From contig NZ_JAIOAO010000005.1 in assembly GCF_021190955.1 (NCBI RefSeq), forward strand, positions 62,001-126,000: 64,000 nt of DNA, read 5' to 3'. The DNA is from Parachryseolinea silvisoli (lineage in GTDB: Bacteria > Bacteroidota > Bacteroidia > Cytophagales > Cyclobacteriaceae). Positions within the stretch are counted from its first letter, which is position 1, and the number at the start of each line of letters is the position of its first letter. Positions 16,411 to 25,357 of this stretch are shown piece after piece. The translations under genes and the position numbers were made by a program. The notes below the pieces were generated by a model. It worked only from the letters and a program-made list of their open reading frames with translations. It was not told the DNA's origin and did not search any database.

Positions 16411-19400
16411 TCAGATATTGATGTTAATACCCGCGTTGTATACTTTTTGGATCGGGTAGTTGAAGCCCTGACCTGCTTGCTCCGGATCCCACATTTTGAA
16501 CTTGCTAAAGGTGAGCAGATTCAGGCCACTGAAGTAGATGCGACAGTTGGAGAGCTTATAGCGATTGACAAGCTGGCGGGGAAGCGTATAGCCCACTTCG
16601 ACTGATTTTAATCGCATGAAGCTACCATCACGCATCCACCACGTACTGTTCTGCAAATTGTTCTCGATCTCTTGTGTCGTCGTACCCAGGCGCGGATATA
16701 GTGCGTACAGATCCTGATTTTCTTCCGACCAATGGCTGTCGGCCCACGCCGTCAGCAATTGGGTGTTGCCGCCAATGTAGGGATCTGGGCTTGGAATGAA
16801 CGGGCTCGTGCGTCTGGGATCAACAAAGAACGAAACACGGGCCTGGCCCTGAAAGAAGGCTGATAAATCGAAGTTGTGATACCCCGCAGAAAAACCAAAA
16901 CCATATACCACCTGGGGTGTCGTCGGGAAACCGATGAAGGTTTGGTCTGCACCGTCGATGATCCCGTCGTTGTTGAGGTCGCGGTATTTAATATCACCTC
17001 CTTTTGGTGCAATACCATTGGTGGAGAAGATCTGCGACGGCGAGTTGGCCGCCTCCTTATCATCGACAAAAAGACGCTCGGCAATGTACCCGTACTCGCG
17101 GTTGATCGGCTGCCCCTTGCGGTAGCGGTAGGCCTCTTCATATTGAGGCTCCTCGTAGTTTACGTACTTATTTTGCGCATATGTGAGGTTGGCGCGCGCA
17201 CTCAGGAATCCGTTGCCGGCAAAGTTTTTCTTGTAATCGAGCGACAGGTCCAGTCCGCGTGAACGCGCGGTACCGATGTTGGCGCTGGGCCAGGCATCAT
17301 CCAGTACTTCCAGGCCCATGGTGCTGGGAATATCCGAACGCCGCATCAGGATGTTATACCGGTATTGATTATATACCTCGGCGATGACGGTCAGGTTTTG
17401 CAGAAATGTCGCTTCGAGCGCTACGTTTACCTGGCGGGAAGTCTCCCACGTTACATCGGGATTCTCGTAGTTGCGAATAAAGACACCGTCGCGTTGATAG
17501 CCATTGTTGAGACCAAACTGCGCGTAGTTACCACCCCCGTTCAGGTTGACGTCTGACAGGTAAAAGAACCGTTGGTTACCAATCGCATCGTTCCCCACCA
17601 GGCCATAGCTGGCGCGCAACTTGAGGTAGCTGACGATGTTCGTGGCGTCTTGAAAAAATTCTTCTCCCGAGATCACCCAACCCGCCCCGATAGTCGGGAA
17701 AAAGCCAAACCGATGATCGGACGAGAAGCGCTCAGACCCGTTGTAGCCAAAGTTAAATTCCGCGAAGTAGCGGGTCTTATACGAATAGGTGGCACGTCCC
17801 GCCAACGTCAGGTTGCGATACGGCAACGAATATTGCAGGCTGGGCTGCTTCGTCTTCGGATCGATGGCATTGGAGTTGAGGTTCTGCTGCCGCGTGCCAA
17901 TCAGCAAGCCGTTGAGGGTGTGGTCACCCAGCGTTTTGGTGTAGTCCAACGCACCCTGGAAATAGATATAGGTGCTGAGGTCCGGACGGCCGGGACTGTA
18001 ATTCAGGTATTCGGTGGCAACGTTGTTGCCGGTAGGGTTCGGGTTCAACCACAACAGGTTGTAGTCTCCGGAAGCTTTATCATACGTCGCGATATTATAA
18101 TAAAATGGCGAATAGGCCATCTGCGAATCGAAGTACGAATAGCGGTTGGTGCTGAACATGCCGCGGAAAGACAGCCCCTCTGTTATAAAATCAAAGTCCT
18201 GATGGACCTCCAGCTGTGCCGACATGCGCGACTCGGACGAGTTCTTGTGCCCGCGCAACATGGCCGCGTACGGATTATTATAGTCGATGTTGTTGTTATT
18301 CCCCGAGCGCGAAATGTTTCCAAACAAAATGTGTTTCGCATTGCGATTGGCTTCATCCGGCTCGTAGTATGCCGGGAACAATACCGGGCTGGTGTGCACG
18401 GCATAATTATACAAGTCCGTTGAGAATGAGCCGTCGGCGGAAAGCGGTCCGTTGTATTCGTTAAAGTTTCCGGACAGGCGCACAATCAGCTCCGTCGTCT
18501 TGGTTACATCGATGTTGATGTTGGAGCGTAATTGAAAATTCTGGAATTTGATATTGTTGTCGGCATTGTTGCGGGTGTCCTGCTGTAGAATGCCGTGGTC
18601 GACGTTATACGACGTACCGATATAATACCGGGCTACACCACCACCACCGCTGACGCTGAGGTTGGCGCGTTGTGTCGACGTGCGTTTTTTAAACAGCAGG
18701 TTGAGCCAGTCTACGGCGGGGTATACATACGGATTGCTGCCGGGAGCACCGCGCAGGGTCGCCTGGGTATTGATAATCTTGTTGTGATCGAACTCCGGGC
18801 TTTGCAGCGGGTTGCGCGTGGTCACTCCTTCGTTATACAAATTCATATAGGTGATCGGGTCGGCCAGTGCCAGCGTGCGGGCTGACTGCGAGAATGAATT
18901 CTCCAACCGGAAATTGATCTTGGCGGTGCCTTCTTTCCCTTGCTTGGTCGTGACGAGGATCACACCGTTCGCACCGCGTGCACCATACAAGGCCGTGGCG
19001 CTGGCGTCTTTTAGTATAGAGAAGCTCGCGATGTCATCTACCTGCAAGCGCGCCAGGTCGGAGGACGTGAGCTCTACGTTGTCAATCAGAATAAGCGGAT
19101 TCTGGCGATAGCCGAAAGTGGTTACGCCGCGAATAAAGAAGGTGGCGTTGTCCTGGCCCGGTTGGCCGCTACGCTGATAGGCAATAACACCCGCAATCTG
19201 TCCCGCCATGGCGGTGGTCAGGTTGCTGGACGGAATCTTGAGCTCCGACGGCTGCACGCTCGTCACCGAGCCTACTACGGCTTCCTTTCGTTGCTTTTCA
19301 CCGTAGGCGACAACAACCACTTCCGTGAGACTCGAGATGTCGGGCTCGATAACGACGTTCAGTGACTGGCGTGTGCCCACTACTTCTTCCCGTACTTTGT

Positions 19401-19641
19401 AGCCTACAAACGAGAACACCAGCACACTGTTGGCATCCGGCACCGCAAGGGTGAAGGCACCGTCAGCGTTCGTGGTAGTTCCTTCCGTCGTGCCTTTGAT
19501 GACGACGTTCACACCGGGCATCGTCTCGCCCGATTCATCGCGCACGACCCCTTTGACCGTTAGGGTCTGCCCCACCCCCGGCAGGCTCGTCAGCAGCCAC
19601 AACGCCGCTAAAAAGCCCAGTTTACAGTAGAATCTATTCAT
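16411..19641 (-). CDS. SusC/RagA TonB-dependent outer-membrane transporter (PUL 1)
   Basis: Energy-dependent importer of oligosaccharides across the outer membrane. The 1076-residue protein has a signal peptide (about 1-24). A carboxypeptidase-regulatory-like domain at about 27-110 (VKGVVRDESGETMPGVNVVI, VLVFSFVGYKVREEVVG) is followed by a TonB-box-like segment (LTEVVVVAYGEKQRKEAVVG). The plug domain (AMAGQIAGVIAYQRSGQPGQ, SFSILKDASATALYGARGAN) precedes a ~800-residue barrel ending in GINININ-type strands. It is the first gene of the PUL 1 operon; the 226-base region to the divergent TetR gene holds TAGGAC-type repeats that may control it. No sigma/anti-sigma gene or hybrid sensor adjoins this PUL, so TetR control is the best candidate (inference). 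Confidence 0.96.
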   Translation of the reverse strand: MNRFYCKLGFLAALWLLTSLPGVGQTLTVKGVVRDESGETMPGVNVVIKGTTEGTTTNADGAFTLAVPDANSVLVFSFVGYKVREEVVGTRQSLNVVIEPDISSLTEVVVVAYGEKQRKEAVVGSVTSVQPSELKIPSSNLTTAMAGQIAGVIAYQRSGQPGQDNATFFIRGVTTFGYRQNPLILIDNVELTSSDLARLQVDDIASFSILKDASATALYGARGANGVILVTTKQGKEGTAKINFRLENSFSQSARTLALADPITYMNLYNEGVTTRNPLQSPEFDHNKIINTQATLRGAPGSNPYVYPAVDWLNLLFKKRTSTQRANLSVSGGGGVARYYIGTSYNVDHGILQQDTRNNADNNIKFQNFQLRSNINIDVTKTTELIVRLSGNFNEYNGPLSADGSFSTDLYNYAVHTSPVLFPAYYEPDEANRNAKHILFGNISRSGNNNNIDYNNPYAAMLRGHKNSSESRMSAQLEVHQDFDFITEGLSFRGMFSTNRYSYFDSQMAYSPFYYNIATYDKASGDYNLLWLNPNPTGNNVATEYLNYSPGRPDLSTYIYFQGALDYTKTLGDHTLNGLLIGTRQQNLNSNAIDPKTKQPSLQYSLPYRNLTLAGRATYSYKTRYFAEFNFGYNGSERFSSDHRFGFFPTIGAGWVISGEEFFQDATNIVSYLKLRASYGLVGNDAIGNQRFFYLSDVNLNGGGNYAQFGLNNGYQRDGVFIRNYENPDVTWETSRQVNVALEATFLQNLTVIAEVYNQYRYNILMRRSDIPSTMGLEVLDDAWPSANIGTARSRGLDLSLDYKKNFAGNGFLSARANLTYAQNKYVNYEEPQYEEAYRYRKGQPINREYGYIAERLFVDDKEAANSPSQIFSTNGIAPKGGDIKYRDLNNDGIIDGADQTFIGFPTTPQVVYGFGFSAGYHNFDLSAFFQGQARVSFFVDPRRTSPFIPSPDPYIGGNTQLLTAWADSHWSEENQDLYALYPRLGTTTQEIENNLQNSTWWMRDGSFMRLKSVEVGYTLPRQLVNRYKLSNCRIYFSGLNLLTFSKFKMWDPEQAGQGFNYPIQKVYNAGININI

Positions 19642-19710
19642 ATGGTATTAGGTTAAGATTTGATCGGATTACCGTTCCCGCAACCGATTTCTTAACAATA
19701 ATAACACGAT

Positions 19711-19781
19711 TAGGGCTTATGTCCTAATTGTAGGACGGACTTTATTAATCAATGCTTTTCGGTTTTAGGACGACAATCCTA
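19711..19781. promoter_or_regulatory. TAGGAC half-site cluster between PUL 1 and its TetR gene
   Basis: The divergent promoter region holds several copies of a TAGGAC half-site in both orientations. They are TAGGGC (19711-19716), a 16-bp inverted repeat GTCCTAATTGTAGGAC (19721-19736), and a second inverted repeat TAGGA-CGACAA-TCCTA (19766-19781). They lie between SusC (start 19641) and tetR (start 19868), where an operator for both genes would be expected. Binding is inferred. Confidence 0.6.
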
Positions 19782-19867
19782 CCGGTTAAAAAAAGAGCGG
19801 ATGAATGGATCAATGAATTTTCTCTATTTTGCGTCATCCTCACGTTAGGGACACGTACTATTCAGTT

Positions 19868-20500
19868 ATGACAACCAAAGAAAAGATAATCTCCAAAGCG
19901 ATCGACCTCTATAACGAGCAGGGTTTTGCGAACATCACCAGCCGCGATATCGCCAAGGAATTGAAGATCAGTCACGGCAACCTCGAATATCATTATCAGA
20001 ATAAAGAAACGTTGCTTGCGGCCATATATATGTGTATGAAGGACGAAGTGTCTTCTTACTTTGCCGAAATTGACCAGTCACAGGACCCCTTTGTACAATT
20101 CGATACGTACCTGCGCCGGCTGGAGCCCTTTCAGACGAAGTATCTGTTTTTTAACCTGGACGTGTTGGAGATCTCGCGTAAGTATCCGGCGATTAAAGAA
20201 AAATTGGATGCGACTATTCTTTTGCGGAAGGAGCAGATGACTCACTTCTTTAATCTCTTTGACGAAAGTGGATATTTGCAGCCAGAGCCGAGTAAGGAGT
20301 ATTATACCCGACTGCAGCACAAGATCCGGGTGTTGATTACATTTTGGGTATCACAGGAAGCGGTGCTGCAGAATTTTCACCCGGGGCAACATATTTCAAT
20401 GACGATATCGATTTGGGATTTGCTGCTGCCTCACCTTACCGAAAAAGGCAAGCGACAATATAAAAATGTATCGCAGGCGTTGACGCCTGTTTTGAAATAG
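19868..20500 (+). CDS. TetR family transcriptional regulator next to PUL 1
   Basis: DNA-binding regulator of about 210 residues. The frame opens at 19829 but the TetR start MTTKEKIISKAIDLYNEQGF is at 19868. The helix-turn-helix is clear: ANITSRDIAKELKISHGNLE followed by YHYQNKETLLAAIYMCMKDE. The C-terminal ligand domain contains many aromatic residues (KYLFFNLDVLEISRKYPAIK, RVLITFWVSQEAVLQNFHPG), unlike the efflux TetR at 4626. A TATTTTG-like sequence at 19833-19839 could be the -7 element of a Bacteroidota promoter. The gene is divergent from the SusC gene and convergent with treZ (22-base gap). It may control PUL 1, itself, or both. Confidence 0.88.
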   Translation: MTTKEKIISKAIDLYNEQGFANITSRDIAKELKISHGNLEYHYQNKETLLAAIYMCMKDEVSSYFAEIDQSQDPFVQFDTYLRRLEPFQTKYLFFNLDVLEISRKYPAIKEKLDATILLRKEQMTHFFNLFDESGYLQPEPSKEYYTRLQHKIRVLITFWVSQEAVLQNFHPGQHISMTISIWDLLLPHLTEKGKRQYKNVSQALTPVLK

Positions 20501-20522
20501 AAACGGCTGAGCGGCACCAGTT

Positions 20523-22379
20523 CTACACCACGCTGGCATACCCGCGGTACACTGTTACGCTCAATGGTCCGACGGTAATAGACTCCGTCGACAACGCTGC
20601 CACAGGCGCCCGCACGCTCTCCTCGGCTGCATCCTGCCACTCCGGGTCGTTTGAGTCCAGGAGCTTTCGCCATGCGCTTCCTTCGCCGGGCATGTATATC
20701 GTGGCCGGCTGGGGTGAAAAGTTAAGCATGCATAGCCACGACATATTCTGCCCCACTCCCCCTATATATAAGGCGATACCGGCTTTGCCGAAGGTTATTA
20801 CTTGCATGTTGCCGCGTATGAAACTGCGGGCGGTGATGCACTGACGCCGTAAGGCAAGCAACGCTTTATGCCAGCCGAGCATGATGGCATGTAGGCCTTC
20901 GTTGCGTTGATGCCACTGTAATACCGAATGGCGGAAGGTATCTTCCGCGGCAGGGTCTTCGGGTTCTCCACCTGCTAAAAAACGGCCGAGCTCTTCTTTT
21001 CGTCCGCGTCGGACGGCCTGTATCAGTGCGGGGTCGCTAAAGCTTACAAAATAGTGGAACGGTGTTTCGTCGGCATACTCTTCGCCCATAAACAACATCG
21101 GGATATAAGGCGCGAGCAGGATGGCCGCCGCCGCGAGCTTCAGGCGGCTAAAGTCCAGCAGTACGCTCAGGCGCTCGCCGTGCACGCGATTACCTACCTG
21201 GTCGTGGTTCATCGTAAACACGACAAAACGATTGCCCGGTATACCCGCAGACGACGCACCATACCGCCGCTTGCGAAAGGCTACGTAATCGCCCGTCAGG
21301 ACAAATCCCTCGGCATATGCTTTTGCCAGCGGTGCGATGCCACCGCTATAATCTTCGTAGCGTATTTTGCCTTCGTCGTGTAATAGTGCATAGAGCGCGT
21401 GGTGAAAGTCGTCTAGCCACTGGCCGTCAAAGCCATACCCACCGGCGGCCGGTGACGTTACTACCTTAGGATTGTTCAGGTCACTTTCGGCCACGAGGTG
21501 CAACGGCCTACCGATCTGTTGTGACAGGTTCTTCACCTCACGGTGCAACGCTTGCCATAGATGATCAGCATTCGTATCAAATACCATATGAATAGCATCA
21601 AGCCGCAGGCCGTCGAGATGAAAGTGCCGGAACCAATACGCGGCATTGTTGATAAAAAAGTCGCGGACGCCGTCGGACCATGCCTGATCGAAATTGACTG
21701 CGGCCCCCCAGGGCACCTGGTGTGCGTTGGTAAAATACGGCGCGTACGCACGGAAGTAATTACCTTCGGGCCCCACGTGATTATATACTACATCGAGAAA
21801 GACCGCGATGCCGCGCTGGTGACAAGCATTCACCAGACGTTTTAATCCTTCGGGCCCTCCATACGAATGTTGTACGGCATACGGAAATACACCGTCATAT
21901 CCCCAGTTTCGTGCCCCAGGAAACTGTGCCAGGGGCATCAGCTGCAACGCATTGATCCCCACTTCAGCCAACGCCTCAAGTCGTGGAATGATGGCATCGA
22001 ATGTTCCCTCGGGCGTAAAAGTACCGACGTGCAGCTCATACAACACCAATGCTTCCAGGGGCCACCCGCGCCAGTCTTTATCGTCCCACACAAACGCATC
22101 GTGATCCACTACCGCCGATGCGCCATGAACGTCGTCCGGCTGGTGGTGCGACGCAACGTCCGGTACATCCGCCCCGCCATCGGGCCGAAAGAAATAACGC
22201 GTGCCGGGCATAACATCGGGTACCGTAATGTGAAAGTATCCGGTTATATCCCGCTCCATTTCCACTTCCCGTTCCCCGGGTGCCACGAGGTGCAGCACCA
22301 TGCGTTTCTTTTCGGGTGCCCAAACAGTGAACCGGCAACGGCCTTGTGCGTACTCCGCGCCCGGTAGAGGTGTCATCAT
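20523..22379 (-). CDS. treZ: malto-oligosyltrehalose trehalohydrolase (GH13, TreZ)
   Basis: Cleaves the bond next to the trehalose end of maltooligosyl-trehalose and sets trehalose free (EC 3.2.1.141). The 618-residue protein begins with an E-set/CBM48-like domain (RCRFTVWAPEKKRMVLHLVA), then the GH13 barrel. Visible hallmarks are YELHVGTFTPEGTFDAIIPR, AQFPGARNWGYDGVFPYAVQ, FLDVVYNHVGPEGNYF, the nucleophile GLRLDAIH, the acid HLVAESDLNNP and the third acidic residue MNHDQVGNR. Together these are specific for TreZ. No signal peptide: cytoplasmic. The gene starts 7 bases after the alpha-glucosidase gene (22387-24000), so both form an operon. The partner treY (maltooligosyl-trehalose synthase) is not in this window. 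Confidence 0.93.
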   Translation of the reverse strand: MMTPLPGAEYAQGRCRFTVWAPEKKRMVLHLVAPGEREVEMERDITGYFHITVPDVMPGTRYFFRPDGGADVPDVASHHQPDDVHGASAVVDHDAFVWDDKDWRGWPLEALVLYELHVGTFTPEGTFDAIIPRLEALAEVGINALQLMPLAQFPGARNWGYDGVFPYAVQHSYGGPEGLKRLVNACHQRGIAVFLDVVYNHVGPEGNYFRAYAPYFTNAHQVPWGAAVNFDQAWSDGVRDFFINNAAYWFRHFHLDGLRLDAIHMVFDTNADHLWQALHREVKNLSQQIGRPLHLVAESDLNNPKVVTSPAAGGYGFDGQWLDDFHHALYALLHDEGKIRYEDYSGGIAPLAKAYAEGFVLTGDYVAFRKRRYGASSAGIPGNRFVVFTMNHDQVGNRVHGERLSVLLDFSRLKLAAAAILLAPYIPMLFMGEEYADETPFHYFVSFSDPALIQAVRRGRKEELGRFLAGGEPEDPAAEDTFRHSVLQWHQRNEGLHAIMLGWHKALLALRRQCITARSFIRGNMQVITFGKAGIALYIGGVGQNMSWLCMLNFSPQPATIYMPGEGSAWRKLLDSNDPEWQDAAEESVRAPVAALSTESITVGPLSVTVYRGYASVV

Positions 22380-22386
22380 AACAGCA

Positions 22387-24000
22387 TTACGAGTCTAATT
22401 TTACTACAATGCCCTCGTCACCTTCCAGCGGCATTAACGCTTCAAGGTCGCGATCGTCGGCCCCCACGACCGTGGATAAGACCACGGTGCCTTTTAGCCC
22501 ACGCTCGCCGGCGCGGAAGAGCGCCGTGCGGTGTGTCAGGTTTAACACGATCAGGAACCGCTTGCCGCCGATCTCTTCGCGGATATACGATATCAGCTGA
22601 TGGTCCCCATACACAGGGGTATAATTTCCTATGGTAAAGGCCCGCTCCGCATGGCGTAATTGCAATAACCGGCGATATAAAGAAAGCATCGACCCTGGGT
22701 CGTTGCGCTGCAGGGCAACATTGCGTTGCCCGGCGTGGCGCTCAAGGGGTAACCAGGGGCGCACCGCGGAGAATCCGGCATGGACCATCGCGTCCCACTG
22801 CATGGGTGTGCGCGCCGGGTCGCGGCTTAGATTTTTGTCGGGCATGTTTAATCCCTGTGGATCCTGGATCTGATTCCACGGTATGGGTACATCGCGCATA
22901 CCGATCTCGTCGCCATAGTACAACGTTGGCGTGCCCCGTAGCGTCAACAGTAACATCGCCGCGACGCGGGCCTGGTCGGAGCCGATACGGCTGGCGATGC
23001 GCGGTTGGTCGTGGTTGCTCAACACCCAGTTCGGCCACCCCTCCAGGGGCAATGCCCCCTCGTATTCGTTTATCGCGGCCGCTATCGTGGCCGCATTCCA
23101 GGGTAGCGTGATCAGTTGAAAATTGAACGGCAGGTGCGCACCGGTGTTATCTACGCCATAATAGGTCACCAGTTTGTGAATCGGCAGGTATATCTCGCCG
23201 ATCATCACCCGCTCGGTATACCGATCCAACAGCGCCCGCATGCGCCGCACGAGGTCGTGCACTTCTGGTTGATCCGTAGAGTACACCGGCAACAATTGAT
23301 CGTAGGTACCCATATGAGGCTTGTAGTCCGGATTGGGTGGATTGTCTCGCCATTGTCCGTCTTTGATCATGTGCCACATGACATCCACCCGGAAACCATC
23401 CACACCGCGGTCGAGCCAGAACTGCATAACTTTTAGCATTGCCTCCTGCACCTCGGGATTGCGCCAATTCAAATCCGGCTGCTCCTTCAGAAATGCATGA
23501 TAATAATATTGCTGTGTGACTTCATCCCACTCCCATGCCGGACCACCAAAGGCCGCCAGCCAATTGTTCGGTACGCTGCCGTCTTCTTTCGCATCGCGCC
23601 ACAAATACCAGTTGCGTTTTGGATTATCCTTTGACGAACGTGATTCGAGAAACCACGGATGTTTATCGGAGGTATGGTTGGGCACCAGGTCGAGGATGAG
23701 CTTCAGGCCGCGCGCGTGTATGTCTGCCAGCAAGGCATCAAAGTCTGCCAGGGTGCCGAAGAGTGGATGGATATCGGTGTAATCAGAAATGTCGTAGCCG
23801 AAGTCTGCCATCGGCGAGGGATAGATCGGCGAAATCCATACGGCTTTCACGCCGAGCCATTGCAGATAATCCAGGCGCTGTTGTATGCCGCGGAGGTCGC
23901 CAACGCCGTCGCCGTTGGCATCTTGAAAGGAACGGGGGTATAGTTGGTAGATTACACCGCTTTTCCACCAGAGTGGTGTTTGTGTGGGAGCTTCTTTCAT
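22387..24000 (-). CDS. GH13 alpha-glucosidase (oligo-1,6-glucosidase type)
   Basis: Cytoplasmic alpha-glucosidase acting on short alpha-glucosides. The 537-residue protein has the complete GH13 motif set: GVIYQLYPRSFQDANGDGVG, LILDLVPNHTSDKHPWF, the nucleophile in DGFRVDVMWHMIKD, the acid in MIGEIYL and the transition-state residue in SNHDQPR, plus the QPDLNWRNPEVQ stretch typical of the oligo-1,6-glucosidase/alpha-glucosidase group. No signal peptide. It is the first gene of a two-gene unit with treZ and is divergent from the AI-2E family gene. Trehalose synthase (TreS) was considered, but the visible motifs fit a hydrolase better. Linkage preference cannot be read. Confidence 0.88.
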   Translation of the reverse strand: MKEAPTQTPLWWKSGVIYQLYPRSFQDANGDGVGDLRGIQQRLDYLQWLGVKAVWISPIYPSPMADFGYDISDYTDIHPLFGTLADFDALLADIHARGLKLILDLVPNHTSDKHPWFLESRSSKDNPKRNWYLWRDAKEDGSVPNNWLAAFGGPAWEWDEVTQQYYYHAFLKEQPDLNWRNPEVQEAMLKVMQFWLDRGVDGFRVDVMWHMIKDGQWRDNPPNPDYKPHMGTYDQLLPVYSTDQPEVHDLVRRMRALLDRYTERVMIGEIYLPIHKLVTYYGVDNTGAHLPFNFQLITLPWNAATIAAAINEYEGALPLEGWPNWVLSNHDQPRIASRIGSDQARVAAMLLLTLRGTPTLYYGDEIGMRDVPIPWNQIQDPQGLNMPDKNLSRDPARTPMQWDAMVHAGFSAVRPWLPLERHAGQRNVALQRNDPGSMLSLYRRLLQLRHAERAFTIGNYTPVYGDHQLISYIREEIGGKRFLIVLNLTHRTALFRAGERGLKGTVVLSTVVGADDRDLEALMPLEGDEGIVVKLDS

Positions 24001-24097
24001 GGTTTTCCAGTGGGGAAAAAAGTATGCCGCTGGCGATGTTTCTCTACAGGTGGCTGCGGTGCAGTTTTTGTATCCATCTTTCTACAACCCGACCTGT

Positions 24098-25204
24098 ATG
24101 AAAGAAATCATTTCCCGCATTAATCAATACCTTTTGCTCGCTATTTTAACGACCATCGTACTGTTCTATGGCAAAGTAGTGCTGGTTCCCGTACTGTTTG
24201 CGGCGTTGCTCGCCATGTTAATGGCGCCTGTCTGTCGCTGGCTCGATTCCAAAGGGCTGTCGCGTCCACTCTCTACCGCGGTGTGCATTCTGATCCTGCT
24301 CGTGTCGCTGCTGGCGGTTCTGGGTGTTGTGGCCGCGGAGATCTCGACGTTTGTGGGCGAGTCGGAGGCAATTGAGAAAAAAGCAAATGAGCTGTTGGCA
24401 AACCTGCAGGGCTTTATCGAGGAGACTTTTGGTGTCGCGCCGGAAAAGCAAATGACAGTGGTGAAGGAGCAGGTAAAGAATATGGGCAAGTCGGCAGGAT
24501 CTTTTGCCGGGGCATTTATCGGCGGTATTACCGGTACCATTGCCGGGTTGCTGATCACGCTGGTGTTCACCTTTCTTTTTCTGTTCAACAAAGAACGGTA
24601 CGAGTCCTTTTTCCTGAAGCTATATAAAGACGAAGAGCCGGCTAAAGTAAAGACGATCGTTAACAAGATTACAACCGTCGCACAGAAATATCTTACGGGG
24701 CGCGTGATGTCCATCCTGACACTGGCTACACTTTACTCCATCGGCCTGTTGATCGTCGGTATTAAAAATGCGATACTGTTAGCCGGTATCGCAGCGTTGC
24801 TGACCGTGGTACCATATGTAGGCTCGGTGCTTGGCGGGCTGTTTCCGTTTATGATAGCGCTGGTAACGGAAGATTCTGTGCAGCCTGCTCTGATGGTAGT
24901 CGTCGTGATTGTAGCGATCCAGACCATTGATAACTATTTTATCGAGCCGAACATGGTAGGTGGTGAGGTGAACCTGAGTGCATTTGCGTCCATTCTGGCG
25001 ATTCTGGTAGGTGGTCTTGTCTGGGGTGTGGCGGGAATGGTGCTGTTTATTCCGATGGTTGGGATTATTAAGATTGTGTGTGATCATGTGGAACCGTTGA
25101 AACCCGTCGGCTATGTGCTGGGAGATCCGGATGGGAATAAACCTTCAAAAGTGAAGGAGTGGGTACGGGAGAAGCTGCATTTGACGAAAAAGAAGCGTGG
25201 GTAG
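24098..25204 (+). CDS. AI-2E family transporter (PF01594-type membrane protein)
   Basis: Polytopic inner-membrane protein of the AI-2E/YdiK/TqsA superfamily, whose members export small molecules or ions; the actual substrate is unknown. The frame is open from 23984, but the N-terminus matches the family only from MKEIISRINQYLLLAILTTI (24098), giving 368 residues. Paired N-terminal helices (VLVPVLFAALLAMLMAPVCR, TAVCILILLVSLLAVLGVVA) lead to a cytoplasmic helical part (FVGESEAIEKKANELLANLQ). The conserved C-terminal helices include ALLTVVPYVGSVLGGLFPFM, NYFIEPNMVGGEVNLSAFAS and GGLVWGVAGMVLFIPMVGII. A basic tail (REKLHLTKKKRG) ends the protein. It is divergent from the alpha-glucosidase gene. 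Confidence 0.9.
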   Translation: MKEIISRINQYLLLAILTTIVLFYGKVVLVPVLFAALLAMLMAPVCRWLDSKGLSRPLSTAVCILILLVSLLAVLGVVAAEISTFVGESEAIEKKANELLANLQGFIEETFGVAPEKQMTVVKEQVKNMGKSAGSFAGAFIGGITGTIAGLLITLVFTFLFLFNKERYESFFLKLYKDEEPAKVKTIVNKITTVAQKYLTGRVMSILTLATLYSIGLLIVGIKNAILLAGIAALLTVVPYVGSVLGGLFPFMIALVTEDSVQPALMVVVVIVAIQTIDNYFIEPNMVGGEVNLSAFASILAILVGGLVWGVAGMVLFIPMVGIIKIVCDHVEPLKPVGYVLGDPDGNKPSKVKEWVREKLHLTKKKRG

Positions 25205-25207
25205 TCA

Positions 25208-25286
25208 AAACAGTGTGAGTGTGAGCGTGAGAGCGAAGAAAAACAGCGCGAGTATGTTCGCTCCCGCTCTCACACTCACGCTGTTT
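25208..25286. repeat. inverted repeat of a CTCACAC...CTGTTT element (possible terminator)
   Basis: Directly after the AI-2E gene the left arm AAACAGTGTGAGTGTGAGCG (continuing to 25235) and the right arm CGCTCTCACACTCACGCTGT (25265-25284, ending TT) are imperfect reverse complements separated by about 29 bases. They could fold into a long hairpin. Related copies of one arm lie at 5355-5373 and 31971-31997, each near the 3' end of a gene. No perfect U-tract follows, so termination is uncertain. Confidence 0.55.
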
Positions 25287-25357
25287 TACAGGTAGGTACC
25301 CGACACCTGAATACTGAATTATCTCTATTTTCGCCCGTTCACCTAAGTCAACCGACT

